Source of the DNA: Novosphingobium pentaromativorans US6-1 | Lineage (GTDB): Bacteria > Pseudomonadota > Alphaproteobacteria > Sphingomonadales > Sphingomonadaceae | Direction: 5' to 3' | Length of the DNA stretch: 64,000 nt | Assembly (NCBI RefSeq): GCF_000767465.1 | Contig: NZ_CP009291.1 | Location: 62,001 to 126,000, forward strand | Shown: positions 8,779-17,909 of the stretch, piece after piece | Position numbering within the stretch: position 1 is the first letter of the stretch | Layout of the letters: every line of letters starts with the position of its first letter | The notes under the pieces: model-generated | Database searches by the model: none | The model's input: the letters and a program-made list of their open reading frames with translations, nothing else | What the model was told of the DNA's origin: nothing | Program-made: the position numbers and the translations under genes

Positions 8779-9735
8779 ATGACCCGCATCGCGACCCTTA
8801 CCCTCAACCCGACAATCGATGGCTCCAGCGACGCCGAGACAGTGCAGCATACCCGTAAAATCCGGACGGCCAATGAGAGATTTGATCCTGGCGGAGGCGG
8901 GATCAATGTAGCGCGCGTGTTGGCGCGGCTCGGGGGCGATACGGAAGCTGTTTACCTGGCTGGGGGTGTTACGGGGCCAGTCCTCAGTGGGCTGCTCGAA
9001 CGGTTAGGGCTATCTCACCGGGCCATTCCGATCGAGGGGGATACCCGGATCAGCTTGGCCGTGCATGAGCGGCAAAGCGGCAAGGAATTTCGCTTTGTGC
9101 CACAGGGGCCAACCGTCAGCGAGGAGGAATGCCAGCAATGCCTCGGCATGATCAGAAGTCTGGAATGTTCATGGCTGGTGCTGAGCGGTTCGTTGCCGCC
9201 CGGCGTGCCCGATGATTTCTACTGCCGGATTGTCGAGATCGCGCGCGCTCAGAACGTGCCGGTCGTGCTGGATACGTCGGGAGGAGCGCTGAAAGCCACG
9301 TTGGCAAGTGGCGGCGTGCGATTGGTCAAGCCCAGTCTTGGCGAGATGGAGCAGATTGCCGGCCGCCCCTTGCGAGATGGCGAGCAGATCATCGAAGCCG
9401 CAAAAAGCCTGGTGGCATCAAGTGGAGCCGAGACAGTTGCTGTCAGCATGGGGCACGGGGGGGCGCTGCTGGTCGAAGCTGCGCAGGTTGTCGCATCGCC
9501 TGCCATTCCGGTGGATGCGCGAAGCGCCGTAGGAGCCGGGGACAGCTTTGTTGCCGCAATGACCTTTGGGCTGGCTCATGGATGGGAGAGCCGCCGTGCT
9601 TTCCACCTGGGCATAGCGGCCGGAACGGCAGCCGTGCTGACGCCTGGAACGGACCTGTGTCATCGTGCTGATGTCGAGCGCCTCGCGGCGCCCCTTGGCA
9701 TCGGCAATCTAAGTGAAGGAGGGCAGACAAAGTGA
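8779..9735 (+). CDS. pfkB: PfkB-family sugar kinase (6-phosphofructokinase II or 1-phosphofructokinase type)
   Basis: 318 residues. N-terminal NPTID and [16 protein letters not shown] are the PfkB sugar-binding signature. The C-terminal [12 protein letters not shown] contains the catalytic Asp and anion-hole glycines. The NPTID opening resembles E. coli PfkB (Pfk-2) and FruK rather than ribokinases, so fructose-6-phosphate is the most likely substrate, but 1-phosphofructokinase or tagatose-phosphate kinase cannot be excluded. RBS AGGAG is 6 bases before the ATG. Its stop overlaps the next gene (GTGA), so glycolytic flux and lactate formation are coupled in one operon. Confidence 0.8.
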   Translation: MTRIATLTLNPTIDGSSDAETVQHTRKIRTANERFDPGGGGINVARVLARLGGDTEAVYLAGGVTGPVLSGLLERLGLSHRAIPIEGDTRISLAVHERQSGKEFRFVPQGPTVSEEECQQCLGMIRSLECSWLVLSGSLPPGVPDDFYCRIVEIARAQNVPVVLDTSGGALKATLASGGVRLVKPSLGEMEQIAGRPLRDGEQIIEAAKSLVASSGAETVAVSMGHGGALLVEAAQVVASPAIPVDARSAVGAGDSFVAAMTFGLAHGWESRRAFHLGIAAGTAAVLTPGTDLCHRADVERLAAPLGIGNLSEGGQTK

Positions 9736-10741
9736 AAGTCGCCGTGTTCAGCACCAAGCCCTACGATCGCGAGTTCCTTACGCAGGCAAACCAGATCAAG
9801 CGTGCGGATCATGAACTCCGGTTTCTTGAGCCGCGGCTGAGCATCGAAACCGCTGCACTCGTGCATGACGCTACGGCGGTCTGCGGGTTCGTCAACGACG
9901 TGTTGGACAGGCCAGTGCTGAGGATGCTTGCCGCCGGAGGCATCAGGCTGGTGGCTTTGCGCTGTGCTGGCTTCAACAATGTGGACCTTGTTGCCGCACG
10001 GGAACTGGGCATCACCGTGGCGCGGGTACCGGCCTATTCGCCAGAGGCGGTGGCAGAGCATACCGTTGCCCTGATGCTTTCCCTCAATCGCAACATCCAC
10101 CGCGCCTATGCGCGCGTCCGGGAGGGCAATTTCGCGCTCGATGGCCTGCTCGGCTTCGATCTCAAAGGCCGCACGATCGGCATCGTCGGCACAGGCAGGA
10201 TCGGCATCTGTGTGGCGCGAATCATGACTGGCTTCGGTTGCAAGGTACTTGGGCCGATCCGCGGCACGCCGCCGAATTCACGGGCCTTGGTGGGCGCTAC
10301 ACGCATATGGACGAACTGTTGTCGCGATCCGACATCATCACGTTGCACTGTCCGCTGACGCCTGAAACCCGCCACCTCATCGATGCAGAAGCGATTGGGG
10401 CGATGAAGCAGGGTGTGATGATCATCAATACCGGTCGCGGCGCGCTCGTCGAGACACGGGCGCTGATCAGGGGTCTGAAGAGCGGAAAGATCGGCCATGT
10501 CGGTCTCGACGTCTACGAAGAGGAAAGCGATCTGTTCTTCGAAAACCTATCCGAACAGATCATCCAGGACGATATCTTCGCGCGCCTGCTAACCTTTCCC
10601 AATGTCTTGATAACCGGGCATCAGGCATTCTTCACCCGCGAGGCGCTGACGGCGATCGCCGAGACAACGATCGGGAACATCACGCAGTTCGAGCGCGCAG
10701 GCCAGCCCACCCATCCAGTCTCGGTAGAAATGCTGGCCTGA
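9732..10741 (+). pseudogene. ldhA: D-lactate dehydrogenase (2-hydroxyacid dehydrogenase family), frameshifted by one missing G
   Basis: Begins at GTG 9732, overlapping pfkB. The first frame gives a normal LdhA N-terminus, including [10 protein letters not shown], the [13 protein letters not shown] segment and the NAD-binding GIVGTGRIG. It loses sense after GFGCKVLG. The second frame resumes immediately with [31 protein letters not shown] and GLDVYEEE, then runs to the stop at 10739-10741. Adding one G to the GGG at 10251-10253 restores a full ~336-residue protein. No other damage is visible, so either a recent null mutation or a sequencing error is possible. Enzyme would reduce pyruvate to D-lactate in the cytoplasm. 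Confidence 0.8.
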
Positions 10742-10744
10742 CGT

Positions 10745-12229
10745 ATGGCGCCCTGGCTCGCACTTCTTCCGATCCTCCTGCTGTTGCTCAGCATGGTGGT
10801 CATCGGCTGGTCTGCTGCCAGATCTGGTGTGGTCGGGGCGGCGGCTGCCACCACGCTGGCCATCTTTGCCTTCGATTACGGAACTGACGGCGTCAGTCTT
10901 ATCGGCCCCGTGCTTGAGGCGGGCTTCACGACCGCGACGATCCTGTGGATCGTGTTTCCGGCCCTCGCGCTGCACGAGGTGCAGACCCGATCAGGCGCAT
11001 CGAAACGCATAGGCACCTGGCTAACCTCGGTTTCAGACAAGCCCGCAATCCTCGTTCTGATCCTCGCCTGGTTTTTCGCCTTATTGCTGGAGGGTGCCGC
11101 CGGGTTCGGCACACCGGTCGCTTTGGTTGCGCCCATGCTGGTGGCGCTCGGCTTCTCGCCCCGCCGTTCGTTGGTGCTTGCGTTGATCGGACATGCTGCC
11201 GGTGTATCGTTCGGAGCGGTGGGCACCCCGATTCTACCACTTGTGGAGGTGCTGCCTGTCGATACCAGGGATCTCTCGTTCACCATCATGCTACTGCATG
11301 CAATGCTGGGTTGGACGCTTGCATCAATGGTGTTTCGGCTTGCCGTGAGCGAGTGGCGTACTGGGAACTGGGTGCTGGTACCCCTGGCAGCCTTCCTGTT
11401 CCTGCTCCCCGCGCTGGGGCTGGCCTGGCTGAGCGGACCAGAACTGCCCACGCTGGGCGGTGCCCTGATCGGCGGAGCGGTTTTCATTGCTATCGTCAAA
11501 TGGAGGCACCCCGCATCACAGCCTGAAATAAACCGTACCGGCGAGGGCGTGATCCTTGCAGTGCTGCCCTATGCGCTGGTTCTCGTGGCGATCCTCGCCA
11601 CGCGCATGGCTCCGCCGCTGACTTCGGCGATGAAGGCATTCGTGCTGGAATGGGATGTGGCAGGCCGTTTCGGCGGTTCAGCCATGCCGCTCTACCATCC
11701 GGGGACGCTGCTGCTCCTGGCTCTTGCGGGCTCGGTCATCGTTCGGCCAGACAGCCGGACCGTCGTTAGCCCGTCAGTCGCCGCTGCCGCTCGCCGTCTG
11801 CCTTCGGTGGCTATCGCGCTCGTCTCGGTCCTGGCGCTTTCCCGGATCATGGTTCACAGCGGCATGATCGACACTCTGGCCAGCGCTGCGGCAGCACTTC
11901 TCGGGCCGGCCTGGCCGGTGGCCGTTCCGATGGTTGGAGCCCTGGGGTCCTTCATCACCGGATCCGCCACGGCTTCCAACATCCTTTTCGGAAAGTTTCA
12001 GGTTGCCGCAGCGGAGGCATCGGGGCTGGCACCCCTGCTTGGCCTGGCGGGGCAGGGCTTCGGCGCGGCAATCGGCAATGTCATCGCGCCTCACAACATC
12101 GTTGCCGGAGCGGCGACGGTCGGGCTGGTAGGCAGGGAAGGCGCCATACTGAAAACGACGCTGCCGGTTTGCATGGCTTATGCGGCGGTTGGGGGCCTGT
12201 TGCTGATGGCCATGGCGGTGGTTCCGTGA
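10745..12229 (+). CDS. lctP: L-lactate permease family transporter (LctP/LldP)
   Basis: 494 residues, strongly hydrophobic, with about 12-14 predicted membrane helices. Family-typical segments are LEGAAGFGTPVALVAPMLVALGF (seen in shorter stretches around residues 113-135) and GSFITGSATASNILFGKFQ, both hallmarks of the lactate permease family. It begins 3 bases after the ldh stop, so it is the third gene of a pfkB-ldh-lctP operon. It would move lactate (or glycolate) with protons across the inner membrane, probably exporting fermentation lactate or re-importing it. Confidence 0.85.
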   Translation: MAPWLALLPILLLLLSMVVIGWSAARSGVVGAAAATTLAIFAFDYGTDGVSLIGPVLEAGFTTATILWIVFPALALHEVQTRSGASKRIGTWLTSVSDKPAILVLILAWFFALLLEGAAGFGTPVALVAPMLVALGFSPRRSLVLALIGHAAGVSFGAVGTPILPLVEVLPVDTRDLSFTIMLLHAMLGWTLASMVFRLAVSEWRTGNWVLVPLAAFLFLLPALGLAWLSGPELPTLGGALIGGAVFIAIVKWRHPASQPEINRTGEGVILAVLPYALVLVAILATRMAPPLTSAMKAFVLEWDVAGRFGGSAMPLYHPGTLLLLALAGSVIVRPDSRTVVSPSVAAAARRLPSVAIALVSVLALSRIMVHSGMIDTLASAAAALLGPAWPVAVPMVGALGSFITGSATASNILFGKFQVAAAEASGLAPLLGLAGQGFGAAIGNVIAPHNIVAGAATVGLVGREGAILKTTLPVCMAYAAVGGLLLMAMAVVP

Positions 12230-12233
12230 TTTC

Positions 12234-14627
12234 TCACGCGGCAGAAGCTTCCGCGGCCGCTATGACGGAACAGGTTTTCACGAAACTGTCGGGATTGAGC
12301 GAGATGGAGTCGATTCCCTCGCGCACCAGAAATTCGGCAAAATCGGGATAGTTGCTGGGCGCCTGACCGCAAATGCCGATCTTGATGCCGGCGCCGTGCG
12401 CCTTGCGGATAGCTTCGGCAATCGCCTGCGTCACCGCCGGATCGCGTTCGTCGAACATGGCAGCAAGCAGTTCGGAATCGCGATCGACCCCGAGCAGCAG
12501 CTGCGTGAGGTCGTTCGACCCGATCGAGAAACCATCGAAGCGCCGGGCGAACTCCTCCGCCAGGATGACGTTCGACGGGATCTCGCACATCATGTAGACT
12601 TGCAGGCCGTTTTCGCCCCGGCGCAGGCCGTTCTCGGCCATCGCGGCAAGTACGCGATCGGCCTCCGCCGGTGTCCGGCAGAAAGGTACCATCACGACGA
12701 CGTTGGCAAAACCCATGTCCTCACGTACCGAGCGAAGCGCCCGGCATTCCAGCGCGAAGCCATCGCGATAGCGTTCGTCGTAATACCGCGAGGCCCCCCG
12801 GAAGCCGAGCATCGGATTCTCTTCGCTTGGCTCGAAGGCATCGCCGCCAACCAGATGGGCATACTCGTTGGTCTTGAAATCGCTGAGCCGCACGATGGCG
12901 GGGTGGGGGAAAAACGGTGCCGCCAGACGCCCGACGCCGCGCGCCAGCGTCTCGACGAAATAGTCCGCCGGGCTGGCGTGCCCCTTGACGAGTTGACGGA
13001 TATGGCGGTTGTCGGACGCGGAGACGCGGTCCAGGTGCAACAGCGCCATGGGATGGACCTTGATCAGGTTGTTGATGATGAATTCCATCCGCGCGAGGCC
13101 CACGCCCTTCGCGGGCAGCCGCCACCACTGGAACGCCGCGGCCGGATCGGCGATGTTCAGCATCACTTCTGTGCGGGTTTCGGGAATAGCGGAAAGATCG
13201 ATGTCCTCGACGACATAATCGAGCAGGCCTTTGAAGATCAGCCCCTTGTCACCGCTGGCGCAGGACAGCGTAATGTCCTGGCCATCGTGCAGGGTTGATG
13301 TCGCCATGCTGGTCCCGACCACAGCCGGAACCCCCAGCTCCCGGCTGACGATGGCAGCGTGGCTGGTGCTGCCACCGCGGTCCGTGACGATGCCGGCGGC
13401 GCGCTTCATGATCGGCACCCAGTCAGGATCGGTGTTGCCGGTAACCAGGATCGCGCCGTCCTGAAAATGGGCAATGTCGGCAGCGTCGCGGATCAGGCAG
13501 ACCTTGCCGCTGGCTATGGCGCTGCCGATGGCAACGCCGGACAGGACAGGATCGGCTTTGGTCCTGATGCTGTAATGTCGGAAGCCGGAGTGGCTGGCAT
13601 CGCCATGAATGGTCTCGGGACGGGCCTGCACCAGATAGAGCAGTCCGTTGCTGCCGTCCTTCGCCCATTCCAGGTCCATGGGCCGCCCGTAATGCCGCTC
13701 CACCGCAACCGCCCAGCGTCCGAGTTCGAGGATCTCGTCATCGTTGAGGACGAATGACTGGCGTTCGGTCGGTTTCGCCGGGATGATCCGGGTCTGTCTG
13801 CCGCCTTCTTCGGCGTAGATCATGCGTATCGCCTTGTCGCCCAGCGCCTTTTCGATAATCGGTCGCGCACCCGGAGTGCCGAGCAGAGGCTTGAAGACCA
13901 CATACCGGTCGGGGTTCACCGTACCTTGCACGATCGTCTCGCCCAGGCCCCATGCCGCGCTGATGGTGGCAATGCCGGGAAAGCCGGATTCCGTGTCGAT
14001 CGTGAACATCACGCCCGAGCCAGCAAGGTCCGAGCGAACCATCTGCTGGACGCCAACGGAAAGCGCGACGGCGAAATGATCGAAACCCTTTGCTTCCCGG
14101 TAACTGATGGCACGGTCTGTAAAGAGCGAGGCGAAACAGCGCAGGCAAGCATCGAGGAGGGCCTGTTCGCCGCGGACGTTCAGGTAAGTCTCGTGCTGTC
14201 CGGCAAAGCTTGCGTCAGGCAGGTCTTCAGCGGTCGCACTGCTTCGAACTGCTACCGGTGGATCTACGGTCTCCGTCGTCTCCGCAAGCTTGCGATAGGC
14301 GGCGCGGATCTGATCGGCGAAAGCGGTAGGAAGCTGGCTGGCAAGCACAAGCTCCCGGATCGTATGGCCAGCATCCTGAAGCGTCTCGTCTCCCGCCCGG
14401 TAACGCCTGATGTGTTCGCGCATCTTGGGCTCGATAGCGCTGACATCTATGAAATCGCGAAAGGCCCTCGCGGTCGTGGCAAAGCCGTTCGGCACGCGAA
14501 CGCCGGCTTTGCCGAGCTCGCGGAGCAACTCGCCCAACGAGGCATTCTTGCCGCCAACGGAGGGAATATCGCCGATCGCGATCTCGTCGTACCACAGGAT
14601 CTGCTGATCAGTTGATTTTGTTGCCAT
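12234..14627 (-). CDS. ppsA: Phosphoenolpyruvate synthase (pyruvate, water dikinase)
   Basis: 797 residues. Domain order is classic: ATP-grasp N-terminal domain (GGKNASLGELL), phosphohistidine swivel domain with GGSTSHAAIVSRELGVPAVVG near residue 430, and a PEP/pyruvate TIM-barrel C-terminus with GSNDLTQ and ICGQAPSNYPDF. It converts pyruvate + ATP to PEP + AMP + Pi, so it starts gluconeogenesis from lactate or pyruvate. It is the last gene of a leftward operon (nfeD, slipin, unknown, ppsA), overlapping the preceding gene by about 20 bases. It ends 4 bases from lctP, tail to tail. Confidence 0.93.
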   Translation of the reverse strand: MATKSTDQQILWYDEIAIGDIPSVGGKNASLGELLRELGKAGVRVPNGFATTARAFRDFIDVSAIEPKMREHIRRYRAGDETLQDAGHTIRELVLASQLPTAFADQIRAAYRKLAETTETVDPPVAVRSSATAEDLPDASFAGQHETYLNVRGEQALLDACLRCFASLFTDRAISYREAKGFDHFAVALSVGVQQMVRSDLAGSGVMFTIDTESGFPGIATISAAWGLGETIVQGTVNPDRYVVFKPLLGTPGARPIIEKALGDKAIRMIYAEEGGRQTRIIPAKPTERQSFVLNDDEILELGRWAVAVERHYGRPMDLEWAKDGSNGLLYLVQARPETIHGDASHSGFRHYSIRTKADPVLSGVAIGSAIASGKVCLIRDAADIAHFQDGAILVTGNTDPDWVPIMKRAAGIVTDRGGSTSHAAIVSRELGVPAVVGTSMATSTLHDGQDITLSCASGDKGLIFKGLLDYVVEDIDLSAIPETRTEVMLNIADPAAAFQWWRLPAKGVGLARMEFIINNLIKVHPMALLHLDRVSASDNRHIRQLVKGHASPADYFVETLARGVGRLAAPFFPHPAIVRLSDFKTNEYAHLVGGDAFEPSEENPMLGFRGASRYYDERYRDGFALECRALRSVREDMGFANVVVMVPFCRTPAEADRVLAAMAENGLRRGENGLQVYMMCEIPSNVILAEEFARRFDGFSIGSNDLTQLLLGVDRDSELLAAMFDERDPAVTQAIAEAIRKAHGAGIKIGICGQAPSNYPDFAEFLVREGIDSISLNPDSFVKTCSVIAAAEASAA

Positions 14628-15249
14628 GACGAACTGCTTTCTGATGCTGATTGCTCAATAGATCGGCCGACGACTCATCAATCGCGTCGCGCGGGAAATT
14701 GCCGCTCCGCTGGTCTGTACGGAAATGGATGTCCATGATCGCGAGCTTGTCGAGTATTTCGCGCTGGCGCTTCATGGGCCGCCAATCGTAGAGAAAGATT
14801 TCTGCCGGACGCCAGTTAGCCACCCAGCCAATGATCAACAGGCCCTCGCTCAGGAACTCGCCGAAGGGGGGAGGCACCGACTCGGTGGCCAGAAACCCGA
14901 GCCCCCAGCACAGCGCAAGGAAGCCCAGACCCATGGCCAGCGCCTGTCGCCCCTCGCGCAGCAACAATCTGAGTCTCCGGGCCTGGACTTCGCTTCGGTA
15001 CGCAAAATAGGAGCGTACGGCTGCGGCAATGGTTTCCTTGCTGTCCCTCTCAATGTTCGGCTCAGCGACATGAATCACCAGCCGGTAGGCCCGTTCGGGA
15101 AGTTCAAGCGCACTTTCCACGATGTAGGCTTCCACGTCATTATCAAGGTCCCGGCCGACCATCGGCGACGGGTCGAAGGCATGGAACATGTCGCCAGGCG
15201 TCCTGACCCGGAGATCAATGATGCCGCGGTGCCTCTCGGGGACTGGCAT
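14608..15249 (-). CDS. Unrecognised membrane protein in the nfeD-slipin-ppsA operon
   Basis: 213 residues, function not recognised. The N-terminal ~110 residues look soluble (RGIIDLRVRTPGDMF, ELPERAYRLVIHVAEP). A hydrophobic stretch around residues 105-122 (ALAMGLGFLALCWGLGFLA) and a second around 132-145 (SEGLLIIGWVANW) could form a two-helix hairpin. The C-terminus is polar, with the motif FLYDWRPMKRQREIL. It starts 4 bases after slipin and overlaps ppsA, so it is firmly within the operon. It may anchor or connect the membrane SPFH module, but nothing in the sequence shows a catalytic site. Confidence 0.75.
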   Translation of the reverse strand: MPVPERHRGIIDLRVRTPGDMFHAFDPSPMVGRDLDNDVEAYIVESALELPERAYRLVIHVAEPNIERDSKETIAAAVRSYFAYRSEVQARRLRLLLREGRQALAMGLGFLALCWGLGFLATESVPPPFGEFLSEGLLIIGWVANWRPAEIFLYDWRPMKRQREILDKLAIMDIHFRTDQRSGNFPRDAIDESSADLLSNQHQKAVRHGNKIN

Positions 15250-15253
15250 CTGC

Positions 15254-16021
15254 TCAAACCCGCGGCTTTGAGCTCTTCACGAGGTCCATGAGATCAAGCG
15301 GGAAGGGAAAGACGATGGTGGAGCTACGCTCGTTGGCAATGACGTTGAGAGTCGAAAGGTAACGCAACTGCATGGCTTCCGGCCGCTGACCGAGGATCTC
15401 GGCAGCTTCCAGCAGCTTCTGCGCCGCCTGCTGCTCACCTTCGGCGTTGATGACTTTGGCACGACGCTCGCGCTCTGCCTCTGCCTGCTTGGCGATGGCC
15501 CGGACCATCGATTCATCGATGTCGACATGCTTGATCTCGACGTTGGCAACCTTGATGCCCCAGGCATCGGTCTGGGCATCAAGGATTTCCTGAATGTCGG
15601 AATTGAGCTTGTCACGCTCCGACAGCATTTCATCGAGTTCATGTTTGCCGAGCACCGAACGCAGCGTCGTTTGGGCAAGTTCGCTGGTGGCCTGCATGAA
15701 ATTCTCGACCTGGATGGTGGCGAGGTCCGGCGCGATTACCCGGAAATAGAGCACGGCGTTGACTTTGACCGATACGTTGTCGCGCGAGATTACGTCTTGG
15801 GTCGGCACGTCGAGGACGATAGTGCGCAGATCGATCCGAACCATCTGCTGGACGAAGGGGATCAGGATGATCAGCCCCGGACCCTTGACTCCGGTGAAGC
15901 GGCCCAGCGTGAAGACAACGCCCCGCTCGTATTCACGCAGAATCTTGATAGCCGCCATCAAAAAGATGAGAGCGATGAGTACCAGAGGTATGTAGAAGCC
16001 GAAGTCGCCGAGAAGTTCCAT
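15254..16021 (-). CDS. Slipin family protein (SPFH/stomatin-like)
   Basis: 255 residues with one N-terminal membrane helix (about 10-26), then the SPFH/band-7 domain ([47 protein letters not shown]). A helical Glu/Ala-rich oligomerisation region follows ([22 protein letters not shown]). A strong AGGAG precedes the start by about 9 bases. Bacterial slipins are almost always next to an NfeD-type membrane protease, as here. They are thought to organise membrane microdomains and be processed or partnered by NfeD. Confidence 0.92.
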   Translation of the reverse strand: MELLGDFGFYIPLVLIALIFLMAAIKILREYERGVVFTLGRFTGVKGPGLIILIPFVQQMVRIDLRTIVLDVPTQDVISRDNVSVKVNAVLYFRVIAPDLATIQVENFMQATSELAQTTLRSVLGKHELDEMLSERDKLNSDIQEILDAQTDAWGIKVANVEIKHVDIDESMVRAIAKQAEAERERRAKVINAEGEQQAAQKLLEAAEILGQRPEAMQLRYLSTLNVIANERSSTIVFPFPLDLMDLVKSSKPRV

Positions 16022-16044
16022 GGCTTGTCTCTCCTGTTACGGCT

Positions 16045-17427
16045 TCATGCCGCTGGTTCTAATGTCAACGTAAGGCCGTCGATTGCGACCACGCGGACAA
16101 GCTGGCCAATGTGAAACGCTGCCCCGCCAGTCGCACGCCAGCGTTCGCCGTGAATGTGGACGTGACCGCTTGATCCATTCCAGTCGACGATCCTGCCCGT
16201 GGCTCCGACCATCTGCTCGCGTCCGCTGACGACCTTGGCCTGACGCGATTTCAGTGCCAGCCGCATGGTCAGCAATGTCGCTCCGAGGCTGGCAACTGCG
16301 ACCGCCCCCAGCACCGGGACGGCTATGCGAAATTCCGGAATGTCGGTGTCGAACATGATCGTGGCGCCCAGGCCAAAGGCAACCACCCCGCCAATCCCCA
16401 AAATTCCGAATGACGGTGAAAAGGCTTCGGCCGCCATAAGAGCCATGCCGAGCACGATGAGGGCGATCCCGGCATAGTTCACGGGCAGGGCGGACAGCGC
16501 GTAGAGGCCGATGAGAAGGCAGATGGCGCCGATGGTTCCTGGATACAGGTCGCCGGGATTCATGAATTCGAACAAGAGCCCATAAGCTCCGATCATCATC
16601 AGGATCAGCGCAATGTTGGGGTCGGTGATGGCAGCGAGGAGCCGGGTGCGCCAATCGGGCTCGACCTCCGCTAGCACCATGCCTGTCGTGTCGAGCCGGA
16701 TCTCGGCCGCGCCAACCTGGATGGTTCGTCCGTTAAGCTGCGCCAGCAGATCCGCGCTGTCGCGGGCAACGATATCGATTACGTCTTGCGCCAGCGCCGC
16801 CTGCGCCGAAAGACTGTCCGCATCGCGCACCGCCGCTTCCGCCCAGTCCGCGTTGCGTCCCCGCATCTCCGCCAGCGACCGGATGTAGGCGATAGCGTCG
16901 TTGAGCGCCTTACGTTCACTTGCGCTTCCCGATTTCGATCCGTTGGCCTTGTCAGACCCAGGCTCGTCTTTAGCCTCGCCTTCTGGCTCGGCCCCCGGAG
17001 CAGCAGGCGCACCCATTTGCACCGGGGTGGCGGCACCGACGTTGGTGCCCGGCGCCATGGCCGCGACATGGCTGGCCAGCAGGATGAATGCGCCGGCACT
17101 GGCCGCCCGCCCGCCGCTGGGGCTGACGTAGGTGGCGACCGGTATCGGTGAATTGACAATCGCACGGATGATCTCGCGCATCGAGGTGTCCAGGCCTCCG
17201 GGGGTATCCATGCGGATCAACACCAACGGCGCGCCCGCTTCTCCAGCTGATGTAATTCCCTTGGTGATGTAGTCGGCCGTGGCAGGCCCGACGGCCCCGT
17301 TTATCAAGAGCACTGGGACTTCGCGCGCCGGGAGCTGCGGTTCAGCAAGAGCGGCCTGCCACAGTCCGAACAGCAGGCAAAGCAGGAGCAGCCATCGCAA
17401 AGGTGCAATGCAGTGTGATCTGTCCAT
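16045..17427 (-). CDS. nfeD: NfeD-type membrane-bound ClpP-class serine protease
   Basis: About 460 residues from ATG 17425-17427 (AAAGGA 8 bases upstream; another in-frame ATG at 17457 lacks one). It has a signal peptide, then a ClpP-like protease domain with the Ser-containing motif SPSGGRAASAGAFILLAS near residue 115. A low-complexity acidic/Gly-Ser insert follows (about 150-190), then a block of membrane helices, and a C-terminal OB-fold NfeD domain (ATGRIVDWNG, HIHGERW). This is the long, protease-containing NfeD form, partner of slipin encoded 23 bases downstream. First gene of the operon below the FNR-like box at 17565. Confidence 0.9.
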   Translation of the reverse strand: MDRSHCIAPLRWLLLLCLLFGLWQAALAEPQLPAREVPVLLINGAVGPATADYITKGITSAGEAGAPLVLIRMDTPGGLDTSMREIIRAIVNSPIPVATYVSPSGGRAASAGAFILLASHVAAMAPGTNVGAATPVQMGAPAAPGAEPEGEAKDEPGSDKANGSKSGSASERKALNDAIAYIRSLAEMRGRNADWAEAAVRDADSLSAQAALAQDVIDIVARDSADLLAQLNGRTIQVGAAEIRLDTTGMVLAEVEPDWRTRLLAAITDPNIALILMMIGAYGLLFEFMNPGDLYPGTIGAICLLIGLYALSALPVNYAGIALIVLGMALMAAEAFSPSFGILGIGGVVAFGLGATIMFDTDIPEFRIAVPVLGAVAVASLGATLLTMRLALKSRQAKVVSGREQMVGATGRIVDWNGSSGHVHIHGERWRATGGAAFHIGQLVRVVAIDGLTLTLEPAA

Positions 17428-17909
17428 GGGAAACGTCCTTTCCCTATGGCCGCGCATCGTCGAGCGAACCAGCTTTGCCGTCGTTCACGGTTCGTCATAT
17501 CATCAATGACGATGCGAGAGACGAATCATTAGATAATGATCTACCCGTTCAGCTCTCGTGCGCATTGACTCCAGTCAAAGACAGATTCGGTCGATCCTGC
17601 ATTTTCGCAGATGATGCCCGTCTACTGGCTGAGACATTGTGCATGCTGCTCAGTATGTCACTTTCAGCGGGTATCATTGTCAACGGCAGGATCGGCCTCC
17701 CACTGCTGGCTAACGTCGTGCCAATCCAAAAAGGCTTGAAGTCGTGAAATGCGCAATTAACATGAATTGTTGCGGGCCGGGCCCCTCTGGCGATCCAATA
17801 TGGTCGCGATGCCGGACCGCATCGGGTATGCCCGATGCCGGTGCTGCTGATTTCTCACAATACCGAGCGGGCTATTCGATTCCTTCAGTTGGAACGAGGT
17901 ACATAGCCG
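17428..17909. promoter_or_regulatory. Divergent control region between nfeD and a USP gene, with hairpin
   Basis: A 482-base gene-free gap. Besides the FNR-type palindrome (separate entry) it contains a perfect 8-bp inverted repeat, GCATCGGG-TATG-CCCGATGC, at 17819-17838, about 70 bases before the USP start. It is not followed by a T run, so it may be an mRNA 5' hairpin or operator rather than a terminator. A shorter inverted repeat CAATT-N6-AATTG lies near 17753. I see no convincing small gene. Confidence 0.4.
17565..17578. promoter_or_regulatory. FNR/FixK-type palindromic box
   Basis: TTGAC-TCCA-GTCAA is a perfect 5-4-5 palindrome matching the FNR/FixK/DNR site pattern TTGAY-N4-RTCAA. It lies between nfeD (leftward) and the USP-ATPase operon (rightward). 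Leftward, a weak -10 (TAGATC, 17543 to 17538) lies about 31 bases from the box centre, near class II spacing. Rightward, only CATTTT (17600-17605) is at the comparable distance. Low-oxygen control of one or both operons is inferred. Confidence 0.6.
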
